Origin: Demequina oxidasica
Lineage (GTDB): Bacteria > Actinomycetota > Actinomycetes > Actinomycetales > Demequinaceae
DNA: 64,000 nt
Direction of reading: 5' to 3'
NCBI RefSeq assembly: GCF_000975115.1
Contig: NZ_BBRE01000002.1
Span: 186,001-250,000, forward strand
Part shown: piece after piece, positions 48,919-56,944 of the stretch
Position numbering within the stretch: position 1 is the stretch's first letter
Layout of the letters: each line of letters starts with the position of its first letter
Program-made: the position numbers and the translations under genes
The notes under the pieces: generated by a model
Seen by the model: only the letters and a program-made list of their open reading frames with translations
Told to the model about the DNA's origin: nothing
Database searches by the model: none

Positions 48919-49337
48919 TATTGGACGCCCTGGAAGATCTCGAACACCCGCCATGCCACTACTGACATTGCAATGGCGACGATGATGGCCACCGCACCGT
49001 CCACGCGCGCGATCTGATCTGGTGCGAGCACGGGCCGATTGGGGTCGGGGTCCTCCGCCGCGGCATCGGGCTCACCGAGGCGGCCGATGCCGAGCAATGG
49101 CATCAGCGCGATGGCGGCCAGCAGGTAACCGATGGTGATCACTAAGGGAATGCCGCCGCCCAGCAGGGCATTGATGATCGCCAAGACCTCGATGAGGGTC
49201 ACCACATACGCCGCAGTCACGACCCACGTGAGCACACGGTGCGCACGAATCCACAACAGCGTCACGATGCCGGTCAGCGCCAGGAGCGCGCTGAAACCCA
49301 ACACAAGGGGATAGATGTACCCCTCGAAGAACTCCAT
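48918..49337 (-). CDS. Small membrane protein, unknown
   Basis: 139 aa with four helices and a charged loop at about residues 88-110 (EPDAAAEDPDPNRPV). ATG at 49337 is 6 bp after the DUF6941 gene. The three genes 49793-48496 form one minus-strand operon with spacing under 10 bp. No enzymatic motif; role unknown. Confidence 0.65.
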   Translation of the reverse strand: MEFFEGYIYPLVLGFSALLALTGIVTLLWIRAHRVLTWVVTAAYVVTLIEVLAIINALLGGGIPLVITIGYLLAAIALMPLLGIGRLGEPDAAAEDPDPNRPVLAPDQIARVDGAVAIIVAIAMSVVAWRVFEIFQGVQ

Positions 49338-49343
49338 GTGGGG

Positions 49344-49793
49344 TTAGCTGGAAGCTTGCTGCACGCGCATCGGCAGGCGAGTGGCCTCTTCGCCATCGAC
49401 CGAGACGACCCACGTGAACATGCCAGGGGCCTGGAAGCGCATGCCATCGACGGTGAACGCGAAGCACGCAACCTGCTCGTCGCCGTCTACCAGGTGCGGC
49501 GGACGACCCAGGGTGAATTCGCCACCCATGGCGCGCACGGGCTCGGGCTGACCCTCGGCGTTCTGACGGATGCCGATCGGGTACTCCTTGCCATCCTCGG
49601 TGAGCAACTTAAGCTCAAAGTTGTGGCTTGCGTTGGTCGCGGTGAACGGCACGTGCACGGTCGATGCGACCGACAGGCGACGGTGGGCGGCAGGGAACTG
49701 GCGCACGTAGATGGTGTTCCATCCGGCACCCATGGCGTAGATCTTGCCCTGAACGACCTCGGCGGTGTCCGCCAAGAATGCATCGACTCTCAC
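49344..49793 (-). CDS. DUF6941 family protein
   Basis: 149 aa from the GTG at 49793, chosen because GAAAGGA lies 8 bp upstream; an ATG at 49838 would add an unrelated tail. The conserved opening is VDAFLADTAEVVQGKIYAMG followed by GWNTIYVRQFPA. The rest is beta-rich with VHVPFTATNASHNFELKL and ends near PGMFTWVVSVDGEEATRLPMRV. Soluble, unknown function. First gene of the group that ends at 48496, divergent from dnaG across 167 bp. Confidence 0.72.
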   Translation of the reverse strand: MRVDAFLADTAEVVQGKIYAMGAGWNTIYVRQFPAAHRRLSVASTVHVPFTATNASHNFELKLLTEDGKEYPIGIRQNAEGQPEPVRAMGGEFTLGRPPHLVDGDEQVACFAFTVDGMRFQAPGMFTWVVSVDGEEATRLPMRVQQASS

Positions 49794-49960
49794 GGTGATG
49801 TCCTTTCGGTGTAATACCCCTAGCCTACCCAGCACCAATCACTCTGCGGACGTGCGAAATTTCGCTGAGCGAGTAGTGACCCCCGCGAGGGGCACCAGAC
49901 GGCCGATGCTGACCTAGGAATCCGTGCGTGAGGCGACCCGGTCCCAACTAGAGTAGGCAC

Positions 49961-52009
49961 GTGGCTGGGACTATCAATCGGGACGACATCGCGACCGTTC
50001 GCGAGCGCGCACCCATTGAGGACATCATCGGCCAGCACGTCACGCTGAAGTCCGCGGGCGTGGGATCGCTTAAGGGCCTGTGCCCCTTCCACGACGAGCG
50101 CAGCCCGTCCTTCCACGTGCGACCCGCGGCAGGACGCTGGCACTGCTTTGGCTGCGGCGAGGGCGGAGACGTCATCGAATTCGTGATGCGCATGGACGGA
50201 TTGCCTTTCGCGGAGGCCGTGGAATACCTGGCCGAACGCTCCAATGTGACGCTTCGCTACGAGGCCGGTGGCGGACCGCGCAAGGAGGGCACGGCGGGAC
50301 TGCGCAAGCGGCTGCTAGACGCGCACCGCGTCTCCGCCGAATTCTTCGTTTCCCAGCTCGGCACCCCGGAGGCCAAGACCGCCAGGGACTTCCTGCTGGG
50401 TCGTGGATTCGGCCAGGAGGCCGCCGCGACGTTCGGAGTGGGCTACGCGCCCCAAGGCTGGTCGTCCTTATTGGACCACCTGCGCAATAACGGCTTCACC
50501 GAGCCGGAGTTACGCGCATCGGGACTGGTCTCCGAAGGCCAGCGCGGCATCTACGACCGCTTCCGCGGCCGCCTGGTGTGGCCCATCCGCGACGTCACCG
50601 GTGAGCCCATCGGCTTTGGCGCGCGCAAGCTTTACGAGGATGACCAGGGCCCCAAGTACCTGAACACCCCGGAGACCGCGCTCTACAAGAAGAGCAACGT
50701 GCTCTACGGGTTGGACCTCGCCAAGGGCGCCATCCGGTCCGAACGTACCGTCGTGGTGGTCGAGGGCTACACCGACGTGATGGCGTGCCACCTCGCCGGC
50801 ATCATGAACGCCGTCGCCACCTGCGGCACCGCCTTTGGCGAGGACCACGTCAAGGTGGTGCGCCGCCTCATGGGAGACACCGGCGGAGCGCAACTCAAGG
50901 TCGGCTCCACCGGTGCCAAGGTCATCTTCACGTTTGACGGCGACGAGGCGGGGCAGAATGCCGCGCTCAAGTCCTTTGCGCTCGACCAGCAGTTCCTCGC
51001 ACAGACATTCGTCGCCGTGGACCCGGACGGGATGGACCCCTGTGACATTCGTCAGCAGCGCGGGGACGAGGCCGTGCGTGCGCTGATGGAGGCGCGCGTG
51101 CCGCTGTTTGAGTTTGTGATCAAGACCGCGCTGGGAGCCAACAACCTCGAGACCCCCGAGGGCCGCGTGGCTGCACTGCGTGCGGCCGCCCCCGTGGTCG
51201 CGGGCATCCGCGATCGTGCCATTCAGCCCGAGTACGCGCGCCGCCTGGCGGGCTGGCTCGGTATGGACGAGGTCGTGGTGCGCAAGGCGGTGACCGATGC
51301 GGGCAAGGCGAGGCAGGCCGCGGCTAGGTCACAGCCGCCCCAGGGACGTCCCGCGCAGGGCGGGCAGCAAGGCGGCCAACACCGTGACCAGGCGACTCGT
51401 CCTGGGCAGCCAGCCGCAGCATCGGCCGGACGGGGTGAACCTCCTCCCTACGACGCGCCTCCGCTGGACGACGGCGATCCGTACACGGACCACGCGTCCG
51501 CGCAGGGCGCCTTTGGAGCGAACGAGGGCTACGAGCGGCCCAACCCCCGCGACCCGGTGGTGCGCTCCGAAGCCGTCGCGCTGGGCGTTATCCTGCAGTT
51601 GCCCGATGCGATCACGGCCCACGCGGACGTCCGTCAGGTCTTTGATGGGCTGGCTTCCGACGCGTTCACCGTGCCGCAGTACCGTGCGGTGTTTGACGGC
51701 GTTCTGGCCGCCGGCGGCCCCCAGGCCACCAGTGAGTGGGTAGCGATGGTTGCCGAGCAGGTGGGACCGATGCTGGCGCCCACCGTCTCCGAGATCGCCG
51801 TGACTCCGCTGCCGCACGACAAGCCCGAAGAGGCGCACCGATACGTGCGCTCCGTTCTCGCGCGCGTCGCAGACCTGAGCGTGACCCGCCAGATCGCCGA
51901 ACTGCGCGGGCGCATGCAGCGCGCAGGCCAGGGGACTGAGGCCGCAAGCGAGGCCTTTGCCGAAGTGATTCGGCTGGAGCAACTGAGGCGCACCCTCCGG
52001 GAGGAGTAG
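49961..52009 (+). CDS. dnaG: DNA primase
   Basis: Synthesises RNA primers at the replication fork. 682 aa: zinc domain with CPFH and CFGC (residues 41-65), catalytic core with TOPRIM (VVVEGYTDVMACHLAG, then FTFDGDEAGQNA), a long Gln/Gly/Pro linker at about 455-500, and the C-terminal helicase-binding domain. GTG start at 49961. It ends before the tRNA pair. Confidence 0.96.
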   Translation: MAGTINRDDIATVRERAPIEDIIGQHVTLKSAGVGSLKGLCPFHDERSPSFHVRPAAGRWHCFGCGEGGDVIEFVMRMDGLPFAEAVEYLAERSNVTLRYEAGGGPRKEGTAGLRKRLLDAHRVSAEFFVSQLGTPEAKTARDFLLGRGFGQEAAATFGVGYAPQGWSSLLDHLRNNGFTEPELRASGLVSEGQRGIYDRFRGRLVWPIRDVTGEPIGFGARKLYEDDQGPKYLNTPETALYKKSNVLYGLDLAKGAIRSERTVVVVEGYTDVMACHLAGIMNAVATCGTAFGEDHVKVVRRLMGDTGGAQLKVGSTGAKVIFTFDGDEAGQNAALKSFALDQQFLAQTFVAVDPDGMDPCDIRQQRGDEAVRALMEARVPLFEFVIKTALGANNLETPEGRVAALRAAAPVVAGIRDRAIQPEYARRLAGWLGMDEVVVRKAVTDAGKARQAAARSQPPQGRPAQGGQQGGQHRDQATRPGQPAAASAGRGEPPPYDAPPLDDGDPYTDHASAQGAFGANEGYERPNPRDPVVRSEAVALGVILQLPDAITAHADVRQVFDGLASDAFTVPQYRAVFDGVLAAGGPQATSEWVAMVAEQVGPMLAPTVSEIAVTPLPHDKPEEAHRYVRSVLARVADLSVTRQIAELRGRMQRAGQGTEAASEAFAEVIRLEQLRRTLREE

Positions 52010-52064
52010 CCGTTACTCCTGGCAGAGTGGCGCTCTCGGCCTAGAACTTCCGCCTTGGAAACAC

Positions 52065-52092
52065 AAAAGCCGGCCCGCGATGCGGACCGGCT
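52065..52092 (-). terminator. Terminator after tRNA-Asn
   Basis: On the minus strand AGCCGGTCCGC pairs with GCGGGCCGGCT around ATC, with one mismatch, and is followed by TTTT. It lies 13 bp beyond the tRNA-Asn CCA end. Confidence 0.8.
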
Positions 52093-52104
52093 CAGTGCTT
52101 GCAG

Positions 52105-52180
52105 TGGCTCCCTCTATTGGACTCGAACCAATAACCTGCCGATTAACAGTCGGCTGCTCTGCCAATTGAGCTAAGAGGGA
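52105..52180 (-). tRNA. tRNA-Asn (anticodon GTT), CCA encoded
   Basis: Complete cloverleaf: acceptor TCCCTCT/AGAGGGA, D arm GCTC/GAGC, anticodon stem GCCGA/TCGGC around CTGTTAA (anticodon GTT), T arm with TTCGAGT, discriminator G and genomically encoded CCA at 52105-52107. Terminator downstream. Confidence 0.96.
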
Positions 52181-52287
52181 TTGTGCAGTCACAAACTTTA
52201 CATGACTTCGCGGCGTTCTACGAACACGCGAAACTGGTAGTGCCGCTCGCCGATAGACTACCTACCGCTCGTCCTTGTGGCGTGCAC

Positions 52288-52361
52288 GGGCCAGTAGCTC
52301 AGCCGGTTAGAGCAGCGGACTCATAATCCGTCGGTCGTGGGTTCAAGCCCCACCTGGCCCA
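52288..52361 (+). tRNA. tRNA with anticodon CAT (elongator Met or Ile2), CCA not encoded
   Basis: Complete cloverleaf: acceptor GGGCCAG/CTGGCCC, D arm GCTC/GAGC, anticodon stem GCGGA/TCCGT around CTCATAA, T arm GTGGG-TTCAAGC-CCCAC, discriminator A, then CTG instead of CCA. CAT can be elongator Met or, with lysidine modification, Ile2; the acceptor GGGCC is closer to Ile2-type genes, but I cannot decide. The low-GC accessory region starts right behind it, so it is a plausible integration site. Confidence 0.93.
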
Positions 52362-52409
52362 CTGAAAAGAGCAATTTATCAGGAGTTTTTGGCCGCCCCA
52401 TCGTTCGCA

Positions 52410-52433
52410 ACGATTGTGGAAACCCACAATCGT
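52410..52433. repeat. Perfect 10-bp stem-loop just behind the tRNA
   Basis: ACGATTGTGG (52410-52419) and CCACAATCGT (52424-52433) with a 4-nt AAAC loop. It is 48 bp past the tRNA end and has no T-tract. It could be a structured terminator, a protein-binding dyad, or an attachment-arm remnant. Confidence 0.6.
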
Positions 52434-52522
52434 GACCGGGCCCGCTGTGATTAGATGGTGCTCAACGTTCACCGCAGACGCCAAATCCTGGAGCTTCTAT
52501 ACGGATTCAGACAGCACCGCCT

Positions 52523-52789
52523 GTGGTGCCACCTGTACTTTACGTGCCAGTACGCACCCATCCTGGAAGCGAAACAGTTCCTGAGGTTCGACCTTTGGTG
52601 GATGGCCGAAAGGCACTGCTGGCATACACCGCGCTAGACAGGCTCGCGAACGCATGCGGAGACAACCAAGCGTGGGTACTTTTGCATCTTGCCGATCTCG
52701 AGCCCATTAAGGCCGATTTCCCCTTCGACGTGGTGGCCTTCGATCCGCAACTCCCGGCCGATCTGTTCACGAATGGCAGGTTGACGTGA
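52523..52789 (+). CDS. SAV_915-like small protein
   Basis: 88 aa; GTG at 52523 or the in-frame GTG at 52526. The pattern PPVLYVPVR, ALLAYTALDRLANACGDNQAWV and FDPQLPADL fits the SAV_915 family of small actinobacterial proteins of unknown function. Soluble and acidic. Its stop overlaps the GTG of the next gene (GTGA), so it is the first gene of a coupled cassette that includes a WXG-type protein. Such a gene could be a chaperone or accessory for secretion, but this is a guess. Confidence 0.6.
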   Translation: MVPPVLYVPVRTHPGSETVPEVRPLVDGRKALLAYTALDRLANACGDNQAWVLLHLADLEPIKADFPFDVVAFDPQLPADLFTNGRLT

Positions 52790-53082
52790 GAGAGATCGCT
52801 GTCGATGCTTTCAACATGGGGAGGCTTTTCAAGCGAGTCATTGTCGAAGTTGACAAGGTTGATAGTGCGCTCGGCGAGTTCCCTGATGCCCCCGATGGTG
52901 GCATCGCATCTGAGTTGATCGGCTTTACGGTGGCAGCAGCAGTTGAGGCTTCAGGTATGACCTCAGACTCTTATCGCGCAGTCATCGCAGTAGCCCGCGA
53001 CGTGCTTGATGACTTCACACACAATGAGGCGTTGGCGTCGTCCGAAATGCGGTCGCTCAAGGCTGAAATCGGCGGTAAATGA
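52786..53082 (+). CDS. Small helical protein, candidate type VII secretion partner
   Basis: 98 aa, predicted all-alpha. It opens with IAVDAFNMGRLFKRVIVEVDKVDSAL and continues with FTVAAAVEASG; size and helical pattern resemble EspC/WXG100-like partner proteins, though it lacks a WXG and a clear YxxxD/E tail. It is coupled at both ends (GTGA with the SAV_915-like gene, ATGA with the 386-aa gene). The partner role is inferred from context only. Confidence 0.5.
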   Translation: MREIAVDAFNMGRLFKRVIVEVDKVDSALGEFPDAPDGGIASELIGFTVAAAVEASGMTSDSYRAVIAVARDVLDDFTHNEALASSEMRSLKAEIGGK

Positions 53083-54239
53083 TGGCACTGTCTTTAACCA
53101 TCAAGGGCGATCCGAATGAGATAAGAGCATGCGCTGATTGGTTGGACCCCAAGCTGCACGGGGCACTCGAAAACGTCGAGGTGGATTTGACGTATATGTT
53201 GACCGATGCACAGTATTTATGGACGGGCGAGTCTGGCTCGGCATTCTCATCTGCCACACAGAAGCTTCGTCGCGCGAATCTGGAAGTCCCCACATACGTG
53301 AAGGATCTCGCATCGGTCCTTCGCGCCTACGCCGGACGTCTCGAACGCGGAGCCGCAGATTTTGACGATTACGCCGCTTACGCCGAGGCCCACGGACTTG
53401 AAGTCTGGGGCAAGAAGATCCCCATTCCAAGGAGTTGGGTTGCCGGCGAACCACACGGGGCACTTGTCGGGTCCCCTGAGGCTGTCGAATGGGAGGCTTA
53501 CCTGACGCGGGTCGAGGTCTATAACGACCTATCCACCAAGGTAGGCACGTTCTGGAGAGAACTCGAAATGTGGGTGGCTGAGCATTTTGGTACTCTCGTC
53601 GCTCGCATCGACGACTTTCAAGATGCGTCCAAGGCTTACGCGGGTCTTGTAGACGGAAACAATGTGACTGTCAACGCTGCGCTGACATCTACCGAAGCAA
53701 TCATGGCTCAGAACGTGGAGCGATGGCGAGCTATCGCGTCAGAGAAATACTCCAAAGCACATACCTTTACCCGTCAATTGCGCTCAGGCAACCCTGCGTT
53801 GAGAGCCGCAGCAGAAGCTGCGGATCCTCGTGGATTGCGACAGAGTGCTAGTGCGCTGGCAGAAGTAATACAGGGCGTGTCCAGAACTAGCAAGATCATT
53901 CCTATTGCGGGTGGGGTGATCGACGTAGTCGTCACAGGCCAGGAGATCGCGGACGGAGGCTCCGAGTCGTCGGCGATAGCGAATCTTGCGGGAGTGGCCG
54001 CCGGCGGCGTCATAGGGGGCGCATTGGTTCCAACAATTGTTGCCGCGGTGGCAGCAGCGCCTGTTGCTGCAGTCGCTATCCCCGTCGTGGTCATCGGTTC
54101 ATTTGCAGTGGCCGGTGGATATGCCGCAAAATACGCTTGGGAAGCAGCAGTGTCGTTAGACGTCAGAGAAGCGATAGACGCCGGAATCTCTGATTTCTTT
54201 GACCTATCAAGTCCTACTTCGTGGAGAGTCAACCTGTGA
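53079..54239 (+). CDS. WXG-type protein with C-terminal hydrophobic glycine-rich domain, candidate secreted toxin
   Basis: 386 aa in three parts. Residues 1-110 are helical with a WTG motif at 48-50, as in WXG100/LXG-type type VII secretion substrates. Residues 110-295 are a mixed helical region (AEHFGTLVARIDDF, ERWRAIASEKYSKAHTF). Residues 298-352 are a strongly hydrophobic Gly/Ala segment (AGVAAGGVIGGALVP, then AAVAIPVVVIGSFAVAGGYAA) able to form two membrane helices, followed by a 35-residue polar tail. The architecture suggests a secreted protein that inserts in membranes. The next gene encodes a four-helix membrane protein and would suit as immunity protein. No enzyme toxin motif is seen. 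Confidence 0.55.
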   Translation: MMALSLTIKGDPNEIRACADWLDPKLHGALENVEVDLTYMLTDAQYLWTGESGSAFSSATQKLRRANLEVPTYVKDLASVLRAYAGRLERGAADFDDYAAYAEAHGLEVWGKKIPIPRSWVAGEPHGALVGSPEAVEWEAYLTRVEVYNDLSTKVGTFWRELEMWVAEHFGTLVARIDDFQDASKAYAGLVDGNNVTVNAALTSTEAIMAQNVERWRAIASEKYSKAHTFTRQLRSGNPALRAAAEAADPRGLRQSASALAEVIQGVSRTSKIIPIAGGVIDVVVTGQEIADGGSESSAIANLAGVAAGGVIGGALVPTIVAAVAAAPVAAVAIPVVVIGSFAVAGGYAAKYAWEAAVSLDVREAIDAGISDFFDLSSPTSWRVNL

Positions 54240-55003
54240 AGCGACCCGTGAAGCGACATGTCTACTTGAAGTCCCAGCGGCCAGACCATGCGCCGCTTCC
54301 CGGTATGCCGAGTTCCAGTTGGTGGAAGTTCGTCATTGTGTTGGTCAGCGCAATTCTAGTATTTGTTGGTTTCCAGATGGATGGTGCGCTGTATTCGGCC
54401 TCTTTTGCCTCCCTCGGCTTCGTGTTGCTCATGACAATTCCGTATGTGAACGTAGCCAATGGCGCCAGGGAATCCAGGATCGTGCGAGTGGCCAGGCAAG
54501 AACCGTTGAGGTTTCTTCCCCGTCGATCGGCGATGGTGTGGTGGCCGGCATTCTATTTGTTGCTGATGGTGATCCCAGGGGCACTCCGTGTGGCGGCGAT
54601 CTTGACCTCGGACGATGGGTTCGTCACGGGTCCCGCAACAATACTGTTCGCAGTGATATCCGGAACCGGACTCGCTTTCTTGGTCAAACTACTCTGGGAC
54701 CTGCGAGCGCCTGAGGGGTTGACAGTCACGCCTGCGGGACTGGGAGGTGTTCGAGGCGCCAGAACGCTTCGCCTCGCATGGGAGAACCTAGATGCGGTGC
54801 ACGTGAGTTCTAGTAAGTCCAGAATCTCGTTGGATCTCGTGTCAACTGACGGGACAGTGTCCACCATTGCCCCCGGCTACATCGGATCCGACCCCAACGT
54901 CGTAGCTTCGATAATCGAGTACTTCCGCACGCACCCCAAAGACCGTCACCATCTTGCCGATGGCGAAGAAGCGATCCAACTCGTTGAGGCCGCGAACGCC
55001 TGA
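54236..55003 (+). CDS. Four-helix membrane protein with PH-like C-terminus, candidate immunity protein
   Basis: 255 aa from the GTG at 54236, which overlaps the previous stop and has GGAGAG 8 bp upstream; a GTG at 54221 is the alternative. Four helices (WWKFVIVLVSAILVFVGF, SASFASLGFVLLMTIPYV, VWWPAFYLLLMVIPGAL, TILFAVISGTGLAFLVKLLW), then a cytoplasmic beta-rich domain (LTVTPAGLGGVRGARTLRLAWENLDAV) like bacterial PH domains. Coupling to the WXG-type gene is the reason for calling it a candidate protector; otherwise unknown. Confidence 0.55.
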   Translation: MKRPVKRHVYLKSQRPDHAPLPGMPSSSWWKFVIVLVSAILVFVGFQMDGALYSASFASLGFVLLMTIPYVNVANGARESRIVRVARQEPLRFLPRRSAMVWWPAFYLLLMVIPGALRVAAILTSDDGFVTGPATILFAVISGTGLAFLVKLLWDLRAPEGLTVTPAGLGGVRGARTLRLAWENLDAVHVSSSKSRISLDLVSTDGTVSTIAPGYIGSDPNVVASIIEYFRTHPKDRHHLADGEEAIQLVEAANA

Positions 55004-55093
55004 CCTCCAGTCCTGCTTTGAAACTTCGGGGGCTCCAACGCCTGCGTCCACAGGGCTCTAAGCGGTGTCAGCCCACCTGGATGTCATGAACCG

Positions 55094-55225
55094 ATGTTCT
55101 GTCTCTCGTGCGGCTCAGCGCTGGATCACCTCAACTGTCGCGCGCACTTCGGGGCGTTCGATGATCAGGTGAACCGGCCGAACAAGGCCGAGGTTACTTC
55201 CGACGAGAACCCTGGCCAAGAGTGA
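55094..55225 (+). CDS. Micro-ORF, 43 aa with CxxC
   Basis: Begins MFCLSCGSALDHLNCRAHFG and has three cysteines, C3, C6 and C15, like half a zinc ribbon. Its TGA overlaps the GTG of the following 80-aa ORF (GTGA), the same coupling used by the cassette upstream. That overlap is the main reason to believe it is real. No clear ribosome site is seen. It may be a remnant. Confidence 0.35.
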   Translation: MFCLSCGSALDHLNCRAHFGAFDDQVNRPNKAEVTSDENPGQE

Positions 55226-55464
55226 GCATCACCATGGCCTCGGGCTCGCTGATCGCGACGCTCTGCGGCAACCAATGGACAGTCAGAGGCGACGCCAGCA
55301 ACACGGTTGAGTGGATCTCGCCGGCGAGCCGAGACTTGTGGATGGTCTCCGCCTGGGGACCGTTCAGCCGCGGCACGTATGGCTTCGCCCGTGCCCGCGA
55401 AGCCTTTGAGGCTGTGTGCGAAGAAGTGGGAGCGCTCAGCGGTTCGAGGCCTCCACGGGCCTAG
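55222..55464 (+). CDS. Hypothetical 80-aa protein
   Basis: Begins MSITMASGSLIATLCGNQW and continues with aromatic-rich beta-like sequence (VEWISPASRDLWMVSAWGPF) and a short helix (FARAREAFEAVCEEVG). No family recognised. Coupled to the 43-aa ORF. The sequence 55465-55677 after it holds nothing I can support before the IS begins. Confidence 0.4.
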   Translation: MSITMASGSLIATLCGNQWTVRGDASNTVEWISPASRDLWMVSAWGPFSRGTYGFARAREAFEAVCEEVGALSGSRPPRA

Positions 55465-55677
55465 ATCTGATCAACAAGATCAACTTGTCGGCTTCCCACT
55501 ATTGCCACTTGGCGCATGGGCTTAAAGGTGTTTGCAGTGTCCCGTGGCACGCGAGGTCTGACGCTCTACGACTTCGGGCTTGCAGCTTTCGCCGAGTTGT
55601 CCCGCCCGAGACAGGGGTCTGCTACCGGCGGAGGGCCTGGATTTCCTTCTTGACCATGTCGGTTGTAAGAGCATTCT

Positions 55678-55735
55678 TGGGACTGCCGCATGGATAGGTG
55701 ACTTCTTGACCTGCCCCCAGGTTTGGTTACCTCGT
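55678..55735 (+). repeat. IS left terminal repeat, two blocks
   Basis: Blocks GGGACTGCC (55679-55687), TGACT (55699-55703) and TGACCTGCCCC (55707-55717), then TTTGGTTACC. The same blocks in the same order occur inverted at 56945-57001. The spacing of the two GACTGCC/GACCTGCC-like blocks is about 28-31 bp in both ends, like paired transposase sites. Confidence 0.75.
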
Positions 55736-56626
55736 GAGGTGTGTCGTTCTGGCGTGGGTGGTGTTCATTTCGGACTGTATTTCAAAGTCGACTGGGGTGA
55801 GGTAGTTGATGCTGGAGTGGCGTCGTGCTCGGTTGTGCCAGATCTCGATGTACTCGAAGATTGCGTTGGTGAGCTCGAGTCGTGTATTCCACCGTTGACG
55901 GTTCAGCAGCTCGATCTGCATTGACGACCAGAACGATTCCATCATTGCATTGTCGAGTCCGTCGCCCACGGTGCCGAATGAGGGCATGAGGCCGGCGGTG
56001 CGGATTCGATTGCCAAAGGCCCAGGAGGTGAACTGGGCTCCGTGGTCGGCGTGAACTACTCCGCCAGGGGCAGGTTTGCGGGTCTTGATGGCCATGTCCA
56101 GGGCGTTGAGAACAAGCCGGGTGTCTTGGCTGGAGTCGATGGCCCAGCCGACTATTTTGCGGCTGAAGGCGTCGAGCACGCAGCAGCAGTAAAGCCAACC
56201 TTCACGCGTGCGATGTTGCGTGATGTCGGTGACCCATAGCTCGTTTGGTCGTGACCGGAAAAATTTGCGGTTGACGAGGTCGTCGGCGGTGACGACGCCA
56301 CGCAACCTTTTGATACGAGTGGGTCCTGGCAGACCACGCACCCCTTCAAGGTTCATGAGAGTGCCCACGAGGTGGTCACTCACGCTCACACCCATGCCGA
56401 GGGTGAGTTCGGCATGGACCCGCCGGTATCCGTAGGTGCCCTTCGAGGCGACATGAACCTCACGGATCAGTCCGGTCAGCCACTCTCGTCGCATCTGAGT
56501 GGGTGAGGTTGGTCGATTGCGGTAGCGGTAGTAGCCAGGTTTCGACACGCCCAGGATGCGACAGCATGTTAAGGCTGGATGTCCGGCGGAGACAAGGACG
56601 TCGTGTCCCCTAAGTGAATCCTTTTG
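55727..56626 (-). CDS. IS3-family transposase OrfB (DDE integrase core)
   Basis: About 300 aa from the overlap with OrfA. It starts in LVSAGHPALTCCRILGVSKPGYY, has the HTH_21 segment KGTYGYRRVHAEL, and an rve core with the catalytic triad: D in LWVTDITQ, D in HADHGAQFTS, E in NAMMESFW. There is no good start codon, so expression would need a frameshift from OrfA at the A4 run (56622-56625). OrfB is in the +1 phase relative to OrfA, whereas IS3 elements normally use -1, so a 1-nt lesion or a different recoding is needed. Confidence 0.85.
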   Translation of the reverse strand, partial: QKDSLRGHDVLVSAGHPALTCCRILGVSKPGYYRYRNRPTSPTQMRREWLTGLIREVHVASKGTYGYRRVHAELTLGMGVSVSDHLVGTLMNLEGVRGLPGPTRIKRLRGVVTADDLVNRKFFRSRPNELWVTDITQHRTREGWLYCCCVLDAFSRKIVGWAIDSSQDTRLVLNALDMAIKTRKPAPGGVVHADHGAQFTSWAFGNRIRTAGLMPSFGTVGDGLDNAMMESFWSSMQIELLNRQRWNTRLELTNAIFEYIEIWHNRARRHSSINYLTPVDFEIQSEMNTTHARTTHLTR

Positions 56627-56903
56627 GGTGGGGCTTGTCCTCCCCAAGAAGACTCGCCGCGACCTGCAAAATCTCGACCTCACGCTCGAGTTCTCGAATC
56701 CGTTTTCGTGCTGCCTTAAGTTCTGCGTTTTCTCCGGTGGTGATGCCCGAGATCTCGCCATGGTCGACGCGGTCTTGGCGGACCCAATTGCGCAGGCAAC
56801 CCTCGCTAACGCCCAGGTTCGGCGCGACCGCGGTGATGGGTTTGCCCGCACGCACCAACGCGACAGCTCGGTAACGAAACTGGGCAGGATAGGCCTTTGG
56901 CAT
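56610..56903 (-). CDS. IS3-family transposase OrfA
   Basis: 97 aa from the ATG at 56903: MPKAYPAQFRYRAVALVRAG, an HTH (ITAVAPNLGVSEGCLRNWVRQD) and a leucine-zipper-like helix (ENAELKAARKRIRELEREVEIL). It binds the terminal repeats. Its stop at 56610-56612 is 10 bp past the A4 run. It looks intact. Confidence 0.85.
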   Translation of the reverse strand: MPKAYPAQFRYRAVALVRAGKPITAVAPNLGVSEGCLRNWVRQDRVDHGEISGITTGENAELKAARKRIRELEREVEILQVAASLLGEDKPHPKGFT

Positions 56904-56944
56904 GTTCAGACTCCTTGTGCTCGAGCCAAAACAACACTCTGCCA

